Below are positions 1 to 5,004 of a stretch of DNA of 5,004 nt, one piece after another (positions within the stretch are counted from its first letter, which is position 1; each line of letters opens with the position of its first letter). Position numbers and translations under genes: made by a program. The notes below the pieces were generated by a model. That model saw only the letters and a program-made list of their open reading frames with translations, did not search any database and was not told where the DNA came from. The stretch is from Chloroflexota bacterium. GTDB taxonomy: Bacteria > Chloroflexota > Anaerolineae > Anaerolineales > UBA4823. The stretch is from assembly GCA_012798185.1 (NCBI GenBank), contig JAAZNS010000072.1, positions 1 to 5,004 of the forward strand. Reading direction: 5' to 3'.

Positions 1-12
1 CCAATTTCCCAT
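1..12 (-). CDS. Probable start of a further downstream operon gene (first four codons only)
   Basis: Read on the minus strand, an ATG at 12-10 is followed by three sense codons (Met-Gly-Asn-Trp) before the window ends. A GGAG Shine-Dalgarno motif at 24-21 sits 8 bases upstream, and the ATG lies 23 bases after the amidohydrolase stop codon. The arrangement matches the other gene junctions in this operon, so I infer that the operon continues. Four codons say nothing about the product. It could be a chance ATG, though the correctly placed ribosome-binding site argues against that. Confidence 0.45.
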
Positions 13-20
13 TACAAAAT

Positions 21-24
21 CTCC
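21..24 (-). promoter_or_regulatory. Shine-Dalgarno site of the putative downstream gene
   Basis: GGAG on the minus strand lies 8 bases before the ATG at 12-10, in the short spacer after the amidohydrolase stop. It is the main support for calling a further gene at the window edge. Confidence 0.45.
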
Positions 25-35
25 ATAATATCGCA

Positions 36-1433
36 TTAATAAAATAACTTTTCGATAAATTCAGGTTGAATTGTCCCGGGTACGAAGTTGCCTCTGCCTT
101 TCTCGCCACAATACTTGTAATTTGAAACGATGATTTTTCCTCTGGCAATTGTAAATTTTGGAAAACCGCGCACATCCAGACCATCATACTGGCACCAGTC
201 TACATGCATATTTTGAGACTGCACATTCAAGTTAACGGTATATTGAGGATCGATCACGATAATATCGGCATCACTGCCCGGTTGCAACGAGCCCTTTTTA
301 GGATAAAGGCCAAATATTCGAGCAGGATTTTCACAATTAATCTCCACGAATCGCTCGAGAGATATTTTCTTTTTATCGACCCCAAGTGTGAAAACCACCG
401 GCAACCGGATTCCGATCCCTGGCAATCCATTGGGTATATTTTCTATGGGTCCACCCAGGGCTTTTCGTTTATCCGAAGCGTTAAAAGCAGCATCATCGGT
501 GCTGAGAACAGCAATATCACCCTCCTGAATTGCTTGCCATAAAAATTCCTGATCTGCTTTATCCCGCAGAGGAGGGCTGCAAATGTAATTCACGCCATCA
601 GGCTGATCCAACATATGCCGATCCAGGAAAAGGTAATGTACGCAAGTTTCGGCTAAAACTTTCTGATGTGATATTTTTGCGATTTTTACTGATTCAATGC
701 TGCTTTCGGTAGTAAGGTGATAGATATATAAAGGCGATTGGGCAATATTAGCGATAAATATTGCCCGATTAACCGCCTCCGCCTCGACATACGGTGGTTT
801 CGCCAGGGCGTGATATTTCGGCGTCAGCTTTCCATCTGCGGCAAAGCGGGCATAATTAGCCCCGGCTATCGCATCGTTTTCAGCATGTACTCCAGGCAAA
901 CCGCCACAACTGCTAATTCGTTCACAAATGCGCAGCATCATGTCATCATCGACCATAATGTTATGGGAACGATAAGTCATAAACATCTTGAAGGAGGGGA
1001 TGCCATTGGCAATGATTTGTTCGATCTCGTTCAACGTTTCCGGGCGATCATCGGTTATTGAAACATGCAATCCATAATCGATGACGGTTTCTCCATTGAT
1101 TTGGCTCCTCAAGGTATCCACTGACTGCCTCATCGACAAACCGCGTGTTTGTCCGGCAAAATCTATAAAAGTAGTGACGCCCCCCAACGCTGCTGCAACC
1201 GTGCCATGGTAATAATCATTGGCTGATACAGCATTCCAGGATGTGCAATTCAGGTGGACATGGGCATCGACCAAGCCTGGCATAACATAGCAGCCTGAGG
1301 CGTCTATAATCTGTTTTGCGCCTTCCAGTATCTTACCTATGCATACTACTTGCTCGCCTTCGACAGCGATGTCGCCATGATATATTCCCGAAGGTGAGAC
1401 AATTTGTCCGTTGCGAATGATTAGATCGAACAA
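36..1433 (-). CDS. Dihydropyrimidinase/hydantoinase-family cyclic amidohydrolase
   Basis: This 465-residue protein has the usual length for the family, which hydrolyses the ring amide of dihydropyrimidines, hydantoins or related cyclic ureides in the cytoplasm to give N-carbamoyl amino acids. Visible active-site elements in order are: the metal-binding HxH (His58, His60, in DAHVH); Lys149 in SFKMFMTY, the expected carboxylated bridging lysine, with Tyr154 as the expected substrate/catalytic tyrosine; His183 (HAEN); His239 (YHLT); Ser286 in CSPPLR; Asp313 in STDD; and Asn335 in PNGLPG. The full binuclear metal set is therefore present. After the metal Asp, many hydantoinases have His-Cys; this protein has Asp-Ala, and a G-I-R replaces the frequent E-D-R after the NGLPG segment, so the substrate may differ from a classical hydantoinase. 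The start is TTG with a strong AGGAAGGG site just upstream; the N-terminus MFDLIIRNG is typical of the family. It follows the carbamoyltransferase by 36 bases. Overall layout resembles E. coli HyuA. Dihydroorotase or allantoinase is less likely given the SFKMFMTY and PNGLPG segments. Confidence 0.9.
   Translation of the reverse strand: MFDLIIRNGQIVSPSGIYHGDIAVEGEQVVCIGKILEGAKQIIDASGCYVMPGLVDAHVHLNCTSWNAVSANDYYHGTVAAALGGVTTFIDFAGQTRGLSMRQSVDTLRSQINGETVIDYGLHVSITDDRPETLNEIEQIIANGIPSFKMFMTYRSHNIMVDDDMMLRICERISSCGGLPGVHAENDAIAGANYARFAADGKLTPKYHALAKPPYVEAEAVNRAIFIANIAQSPLYIYHLTTESSIESVKIAKISHQKVLAETCVHYLFLDRHMLDQPDGVNYICSPPLRDKADQEFLWQAIQEGDIAVLSTDDAAFNASDKRKALGGPIENIPNGLPGIGIRLPVVFTLGVDKKKISLERFVEINCENPARIFGLYPKKGSLQPGSDADIIVIDPQYTVNLNVQSQNMHVDWCQYDGLDVRGFPKFTIARGKIIVSNYKYCGEKGRGNFVPGTIQPEFIEKLFY
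740..766. repeat. Perfect 10-bp inverted repeat inside the amidohydrolase gene
   Basis: Arms GGGCAATATT (740-749) and AATATTGCCC (757-766) are exact reverse complements separated by 7 bases; two more pairs (737-738 with 768-769) match beyond one mismatch. It lies within codons for about residues 222-233 of the amidohydrolase. No T-run follows on either strand, so it is not a standard intrinsic terminator. It may be a coincidence of the Ala/Asn/Ile codons. Confidence 0.7.
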
Positions 1434-1437
1434 AATG

Positions 1438-1445
1438 CCCTTCCT
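1438..1445 (-). promoter_or_regulatory. Strong Shine-Dalgarno site that supports the TTG start of the amidohydrolase
   Basis: AGGAAGGG on the minus strand (1445-1438) ends 4 bases before the TTG at 1433-1431; its AGGA core is 8 bases away. No ATG or GTG in the same frame is close by, and translation from this TTG gives the family-typical N-terminus, so the weak start codon appears to be compensated by a strong binding site. Confidence 0.7.
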
Positions 1446-1469
1446 ATGTTTTTCAGAATTCGCATTTGA

Positions 1470-2513
1470 TTATTTCATCAGAAGCGCCATGATCGCTTTT
1501 TGTGCATGTAGCCGATTTTCTGCCTCATCGAACACGGCAGATTGAGGACCATCGATTACATCTGCCGTAACCTCAAAATCTCGATTGCAGGGCAGGCAAT
1601 GAAGATAGATAGCGCCTTTTTTGGCTAACGCCATCCGCCGGCTATCACAAATCCAATCCTTGTTCTTTTCTGCTAGCGACTTCAATTCTGCTTCCATGAG
1701 TTTTTCCTGTATGGGCAGCCAGAATTGGGTTGCCGTCCACGATTTAGCATAGATAACATCTGCTCCTTCGCAAGCAGCATCCATATCATCCATGGTAGTA
1801 AATGAGCCGCCAAATTGTGTCACATTATTTTTGACCTTGCTGATCACCTCTGAATTAAGATCATAGCCCTTAGGGTGTGCAAGAACGATTTCCATGTCAA
1901 ATTTGGATGCCACAGGCAGCATGCTGTGGGCAACGGATAACGGTTTCTTGGTATCGGGTGCATATGCCCAGCTCATCACCAGTTTTTTACCAGCCAACTC
2001 ACCCAATTTTTCCTTGATCGTCATAATGTCTGCCATTGCCTGGCAGGGATGATACCAATCGTCTTCCATATTTATCACTGGGATATCAGACCATTTAGCG
2101 AATTCTCGTATAACCTGATTACCCATTCCCCACCGCCAACCAACGGCATCACCAAAACAGCGAATGGAAATCCCATGCCCCATTCGGCTCAATGTGCGCG
2201 CAGTATCAGCAATATCTTCACTATGGCGATCCTTCGTTTCCGAACCGAAAGTAGGTGCATAGATCTTCCCAGTATCCAGGAAATGAGCATGACCCCCCAA
2301 CTGGGTCATACCCGCTTCAAAACTATTGCGTGTGCGTAGGCTTCCATTATAAAAAATCATGAACAGCGTTTTCCTGGCTAATATGTCATGCGGTTCATTA
2401 AGGTTGAAACGTTCTTTCAACTCGAATGCCAAATGCAGAATTGTCTCCAGCTCTTCTTTCGTATAATCAAACGTAGTGATCCAATCACGGTTCTTCCAGG
2501 TATCCGTTTTCAT
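1470..2513 (-). CDS. Carbamoyltransferase, knotted AOTCase/SOTCase/YgeW-like class, acceptor unknown
   Basis: This 347-residue protein belongs to the aspartate/ornithine transcarbamylase superfamily, cytoplasmic trimeric enzymes that exchange a carbamoyl group between carbamoyl phosphate and an amine. The carbamoyl-phosphate site is intact: SLRTR (Ser58-Arg62) followed by NSFEAGM, HPCQ (155-158) and HCLP (305-308). The C-terminus (FDEAENRLHAQKAI, 328-341) looks like ordinary ornithine transcarbamylase. However, where ornithine enzymes carry the SMG-loop this protein reads YAKSW (255-259), as in N-acetylornithine transcarbamylase, and WAYAPDTKKPLSVA (182-195) matches the proline-containing loop that forms the knot in AOTCase, SOTCase and YgeW. 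LAHPKGYDLN (211-220) is close to the E. coli YgeW segment LAHPEGYDL. I infer an acceptor other than free ornithine. The ATG has a clear GGAGAAG site. It lies 34 bases after the dehydrogenase and 36 before the amidohydrolase, which suggests a shared catabolic role. A PGAP-type pipeline might label it simply ornithine carbamoyltransferase. Confidence 0.88.
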   Translation of the reverse strand: MKTDTWKNRDWITTFDYTKEELETILHLAFELKERFNLNEPHDILARKTLFMIFYNGSLRTRNSFEAGMTQLGGHAHFLDTGKIYAPTFGSETKDRHSEDIADTARTLSRMGHGISIRCFGDAVGWRWGMGNQVIREFAKWSDIPVINMEDDWYHPCQAMADIMTIKEKLGELAGKKLVMSWAYAPDTKKPLSVAHSMLPVASKFDMEIVLAHPKGYDLNSEVISKVKNNVTQFGGSFTTMDDMDAACEGADVIYAKSWTATQFWLPIQEKLMEAELKSLAEKNKDWICDSRRMALAKKGAIYLHCLPCNRDFEVTADVIDGPQSAVFDEAENRLHAQKAIMALLMK

Positions 2514-2517
2514 TTTT

Positions 2518-2524
2518 CTTCTCC
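2518..2524 (-). promoter_or_regulatory. Shine-Dalgarno site of the carbamoyltransferase
   Basis: GGAGAAG on the minus strand (2524-2518); the GGAG core is 7 bases before the ATG at 2513-2511. It occupies the 34-base spacer after the dehydrogenase stop, which otherwise shows no promoter-like boxes or hairpin, consistent with co-transcription. Confidence 0.7.
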
Positions 2525-2547
2525 AATAAAACTTCGAATATCCACTC

Positions 2548-3648
2548 TCAAACAGGAGTGTTTAATACGACTTTAATACTCTGATATTGTTGTTTTTTAA
2601 ATGCAGCTTCAAATCCTTCTTTCCACTGTGTGGATTTATCATAAATATGCGTAATCATTTTCTGATGGGAAATCTGTTTTCGTGCAAGCATTTGTAATGC
2701 TAATCCGAATTCCCGTGTTTTTCCCCAGGTTGAATAGCCATCAGAGGCTAATATTGATAGCTCTTTCAAAAATACCTTATGCAGGTTAACCGGCCGCTCT
2801 CCTTCGAAGAAACCCAACATGATGATCTTAGCGCCATTCTTACAGATATCGATCGCCTGTTGCATAGTATCCGCCGTACCACCCACAGCCTCGAAAACAA
2901 AATCTACCCCACCTGCGACTTTCAATATTTTGGGGGTAGGATCTTCTCCCAACTTATAACTGATCACTTCACTGACCCCAAGCTGGCGTGCGATTGAAAC
3001 CTGATATTCGAATGGTGTAATTCCAATGATTTCGGTGACACCAGCTGCCCTTAAACACTGCACCACACATAAGCCTATGGCGCCCATGCCAAATACTGCC
3101 ACACGGTCGCCAGGTTTAACCTGGCTGAGATGAAATGCATGCACGCCGCATGCTGTAACATCTAAAACCGAAGCCTCTTCAAATGAAACATGATCCGGGA
3201 TTTTAAACAGTGAGCTTTGGTGGTAAAGCGAATATTCCCCAAAGCCTCCAGGTAATCTTAAACGAGCCGGAATTCCAACATGCCCAAGGTGATCGCATTG
3301 GTGATACTGTCCTGTTTCACAAGCAGGGCAAAGCTTGATTCCCTGGGCATAGCAGGCATGCAACGGTTCTCCAACAACCCGGTCTCCAATTGAAAACCCC
3401 TCCACACCTTGACCTATCTCCATTACGATACCAGCATTTTCATGCCCCATAACCGCAGGTAGGTTTTCATCGAGTATCTGGTGGCGGAGTCCTCCTGCCA
3501 GATAGTGAAGATCAGACCCGCAGATTCCTGTGGCGATATTCCTGATAAGCACCCATCCCGGTTTGACTTGTGGGATTGGCGCCTCGCCCATATAAAGACC
3601 TTCGGGATAAGGGTTGCCATCCCATAAAAGAGCTTTCATCGACTTCAT
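2548..3648 (-). CDS. Zinc-type medium-chain alcohol dehydrogenase (threonine/sorbitol dehydrogenase-like)
   Basis: From the ATG at 3648 the protein has 366 residues, normal for zinc-dependent MDR dehydrogenases, which oxidise secondary alcohols or polyols with NAD(P). The GroES-like N-terminal domain shows CGSDLH (Cys43, His48) and GHENAG (His69, Glu70), the catalytic-zinc and active-site signatures. A structural-zinc lobe follows with Cys99, Cys107, Cys110 and Cys118; the last three keep the usual C-x2-C-x7-C spacing, but the first is displaced by about five residues. The Rossmann domain has FGMGAIG (186-192). The acidic residue usually found at the end of the second strand for NAD ribose binding appears as Thr211 (IIGIT), so NADP use is possible. 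Start choice: the ATG at 3648 forms an ATGA overlap with the preceding transketolase stop and has GGA 7 bases upstream. A GTG at 3660 adds four residues and also has a GGA at good spacing; an ATG at 3639 (MKALL, a common family start) is a third option. The substrate is unknown; operon context suggests a polyol or hydroxy intermediate. Confidence 0.9.
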   Translation of the reverse strand: MKSMKALLWDGNPYPEGLYMGEAPIPQVKPGWVLIRNIATGICGSDLHYLAGGLRHQILDENLPAVMGHENAGIVMEIGQGVEGFSIGDRVVGEPLHACYAQGIKLCPACETGQYHQCDHLGHVGIPARLRLPGGFGEYSLYHQSSLFKIPDHVSFEEASVLDVTACGVHAFHLSQVKPGDRVAVFGMGAIGLCVVQCLRAAGVTEIIGITPFEYQVSIARQLGVSEVISYKLGEDPTPKILKVAGGVDFVFEAVGGTADTMQQAIDICKNGAKIIMLGFFEGERPVNLHKVFLKELSILASDGYSTWGKTREFGLALQMLARKQISHQKMITHIYDKSTQWKEGFEAAFKKQQYQSIKVVLNTPV

Positions 3649-4607
3649 CGGTTTTTCCACTTCTCGATCCAGCCAAGAACGGTATTGACAATATGCTTAC
3701 TGGTCAAACCATATTTTTCCATCAAGGGCTCGTTGTGTCCTGATTCCCCAAAAACATCCCGAATGCCAACCCGGGTAACCGGTACCGGGTAATGTTCCCC
3801 AAGTATTTCAGCCACTGCTCCCCCAAACCCTGCCAGTATATTATGTTCTTCCACTGTAATCACCAGCCCGGTATGTTTTGCTGCAGCAATTACTGCCTCG
3901 GCATCCAAAGGTTTAATGGTAGGAACATGCAAAACGGTGCACTCGATATGATGCTTCTTCAATTCTTCGGCAGCCTGAATGGTATCGATAGTCATGGCGC
4001 CAGTAGAAATGATCGTTACATCATTCCCATCAAGCAGCCGATAGGCTGGACCGATCTCAAATTTATGGCCGTTATTAAAAATGACAGGGGCGGGGTCACG
4101 GGTCATGCGTAAATAAACCGGGCCATCATAATCGACAATCGCTTTCGTTGCCAGATATGCCTCATAAGCATCCGCCGGGGCAACAATGGTCACTTGCGGC
4201 ATGCCACGAAAGAGGGCGATATCTTCCACTGCTTGATGGGTTTTTCCGGTTTGCCCGGTGCGCAAGCCTGAGTAAGGGCCGATGATCTTTACATTCAACC
4301 CCGGTTGGGCAATGCTCACCCTCACCTGGTCGGCAATACGAGTGCTGGCAAAACATGCGAAGGTTCCAATGAAAGGAATTAGTCCCATGGTCGCCATTCC
4401 TGCAGCAACCCCCGCCATATTTTGCTCAGCGATACCGATCTCAAAAAACCGGTCGGGGAATTTATCGGCGAACAAATTGAATTTAGTTGCCGTAGCCACA
4501 TCAGCATCCAAGGCGACAACCTTTGGATTCGCTAGAGCTGCCTCGATCAGTCCTTTGGCAAACCCATCCCGCATAGACTCTTTATTCACGGTGGCTTCTT
4601 TATCCAT
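3645..4607 (-). CDS. Transketolase, C-terminal (pyrimidine-binding) subunit of a split enzyme
   Basis: The 320-residue protein is the separate second half of a transketolase; such halves are usually 305-320 residues. The PYR domain comes first: EIGIAEQNMAG (56-66) holds Glu61, the glutamate that activates the aminopyrimidine of thiamin diphosphate from the partner subunit. GKTHQAVEDIALFR (121-134) with His124 and VAPADAYEA (142-150) are further typical segments. The C-terminal transketolase domain begins near residue 190 (DVTIISTG, EEHNILAGFGGAVAE, FGESG). Together with the gene just upstream it should form a heterotetramer transferring two-carbon ketol units between sugars. Its ATG lies inside the end of the N-subunit gene (8-base overlap), so translation is probably coupled and the two subunits made in equal amounts. 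It shares an ATGA overlap with the dehydrogenase downstream. A 1-deoxyxylulose-5-phosphate synthase half is excluded by the split form and motifs. Specific sugar substrates cannot be read from the sequence. Confidence 0.93.
   Translation of the reverse strand: MDKEATVNKESMRDGFAKGLIEAALANPKVVALDADVATATKFNLFADKFPDRFFEIGIAEQNMAGVAAGMATMGLIPFIGTFACFASTRIADQVRVSIAQPGLNVKIIGPYSGLRTGQTGKTHQAVEDIALFRGMPQVTIVAPADAYEAYLATKAIVDYDGPVYLRMTRDPAPVIFNNGHKFEIGPAYRLLDGNDVTIISTGAMTIDTIQAAEELKKHHIECTVLHVPTIKPLDAEAVIAAAKHTGLVITVEEHNILAGFGGAVAEILGEHYPVPVTRVGIRDVFGESGHNEPLMEKYGLTSKHIVNTVLGWIEKWKNR
3655..3658 (-). promoter_or_regulatory. Candidate Shine-Dalgarno site for the dehydrogenase ATG at 3648
   Basis: GGAA on the minus strand (3658-3655), within the last codons of the transketolase C-subunit; the GGA core ends 7 bases before the ATG. 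Together with the ATGA stop/start overlap it favours the 3648 start, but an equally spaced GGA (3670-3668) precedes the GTG at 3660, so the choice is not decisive. Confidence 0.4.
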
Positions 4608-5004
4608 TCTCTACCTCACTTAATGCAAGTTCTAATTCTTGAGCAGAGATGCCCTTGGAATGCCACGCAGGATTGTTCTGCATAAACGAAACGCCTTTCC
4701 CCTTGGTAGTGTAGGAAAATACCGCCGTAGGTTGACCTTTATTATTGCGAGCCAGGTCGATTGTCTCCAGAATTTGGGCGATGTCATGCCCATCCATTTC
4801 CATCACGTTCCAACCAAATGATTCCCATCGTGGTTGTAACGATCCGCTGATCGGAAAGATTTTGGTAATTTCACCCAATAATTGTTGTTTATTGATATCG
4901 ACGATCACTGTGAGATTATCAAGGTGAAAGCGATCTGCTGCCATAATGGCTTCCCAAACCTGCCCTTCCTGCATTTCGCCATCACCCATCAGGACGTAGG
5001 TGAA
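4600..5004 (-). CDS. Transketolase, N-terminal (thiamin-diphosphate-binding) subunit, 5' part missing
   Basis: The open frame runs off the window edge, leaving the last 134 residues of a subunit normally about 270-285 long. The visible part begins FTYVLMGDGEMQEGQ, so the Met of MGDG is internal and not the start. GDG (visible residues 7-9) through VDIN (35-38) is the thiamin-diphosphate/metal motif; Asp8 and Asn38 are the expected Mg ligands, with EGQVWEA and LDNL between them as in other transketolases. Later segments GWNVMEMDGHD, TKGKGVSFM and NPAWHSKG are also family hallmarks. The protein ends soon after, with no PYR domain, which confirms the split architecture; the PYR domain is in the next gene. 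The TAA stop at 4602-4600 lies within the start of that gene, giving an 8-base overlap. The true start and any promoter lie beyond position 5004. Confidence 0.93.
   Translation of the reverse strand, partial: FTYVLMGDGEMQEGQVWEAIMAADRFHLDNLTVIVDINKQQLLGEITKIFPISGSLQPRWESFGWNVMEMDGHDIAQILETIDLARNNKGQPTAVFSYTTKGKGVSFMQNNPAWHSKGISAQELELALSEVENG
4613..4617 (-). promoter_or_regulatory. Shine-Dalgarno site of the transketolase C-subunit
   Basis: GAGGT on the minus strand (4617-4613) is 5 bases before the ATG at 4607-4605 and lies inside the final codons of the N-subunit. The position within the upstream coding region supports translational coupling of the two subunits. Confidence 0.6.

Noticed and set aside
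204..1061. Several plus-strand open frames of 60-112 codons opposite the amidohydrolase
   Set aside because: They lie wholly antisense to a gene with intact family motifs, their translations match no family I recognise and look low in coding character, and they lack clear ribosome-binding sites.
1485..1502. Short stem (AAGCG/CGCTT) followed by a T-run on the plus strand, terminator-like
   Set aside because: The stem is only about 5 bp, lies inside the carbamoyltransferase C-terminal codons, and would serve a plus-strand transcript for which there is no gene.
1470..2513. Labelling the carbamoyltransferase as the arginine-biosynthesis ornithine enzyme argF
   Set aside because: It lacks the SMG ornithine loop, carries knotted-class segments, and has no other arginine genes beside it.
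3137..3153. Two GCATGC palindromes spaced 5 bases apart
   Set aside because: They lie within the dehydrogenase Ala-Cys-Gly-Val-His-Ala codons; six-base palindromes of this sort arise readily by chance.
3423..3620. A 65-codon minus-strand frame overlapping the dehydrogenase N-terminus
   Set aside because: It is an alternative frame inside the dehydrogenase, whose own frame has the zinc and cofactor motifs; there is no sign of a frameshift needing this frame.
3770..3792. Direct repeat CCGGGTAA twice with clustered palindromes (CCCGGG, ACCGGT, GGTACC)
   Set aside because: It encodes the Pro-Val-Pro-Val-Thr-Arg-Val stretch of the transketolase C-subunit, and repeated proline and valine codons explain it without a regulatory role.
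3792..4623. Plus-strand open frames of 106 and 113 codons opposite the transketolase C-subunit
   Set aside because: They are antisense shadows of a well-supported gene; the translated sequences resemble no known protein and have no supporting context.

Overview
The window is one side of a compact bacterial operon. Every gene I can support lies on the minus strand, so transcription runs from position 5004 toward position 1. In that order the genes are: the 3' part of a transketolase N-terminal (thiamin-diphosphate) subunit; the transketolase C-terminal (pyrimidine-binding) subunit; a zinc-type medium-chain alcohol dehydrogenase; a carbamoyltransferase of the ornithine/N-acetylornithine/YgeW superfamily; a dihydropyrimidinase/hydantoinase-type cyclic amidohydrolase; and, at the very edge, what looks like the ribosome-binding site and first four codons of another gene. 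The first three overlap by a few bases; the others are separated by gaps of about 20 to 40 bases. No stretch above 300 bases lacks a gene. I see no rRNA, tRNA, CRISPR array, mobile element or convincing terminator, and the operon promoter must lie upstream of position 5004.

The organism is a bacterium with moderate G+C, Shine-Dalgarno-led translation and some non-ATG starts. A split transketolase beside a hydantoinase-like enzyme would suit an anaerobic or fermentative lineage (Firmicutes or Chloroflexi, for example), but this is a guess; nothing here fixes the phylum.

The genes read as a catabolic module rather than housekeeping. The amidohydrolase is expected to open a cyclic ureide or imide ring to an N-carbamoyl compound. 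The carbamoyltransferase could then phosphorolyse it to carbamoyl phosphate and a free amine, or work in the opposite direction. The dehydrogenase would oxidise or reduce a secondary alcohol, and the split transketolase would move a two-carbon ketol unit. The hydantoinase plus knotted-carbamoyltransferase pair recalls the hyuA/ygeW pair of bacterial purine and ureide degradation clusters, but adding a transketolase pair and a polyol-type dehydrogenase is not an arrangement I recognise. The substrate cannot be named from sequence alone.

The most informative single protein is the carbamoyltransferase. It keeps the carbamoyl-phosphate site and an ornithine-transcarbamylase-like C-terminus, but has the proline-containing loop and K-S-W segment of the knotted transcarbamylases in place of the ornithine-binding SMG loop. 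It is probably not an ordinary arginine-biosynthesis ArgF.
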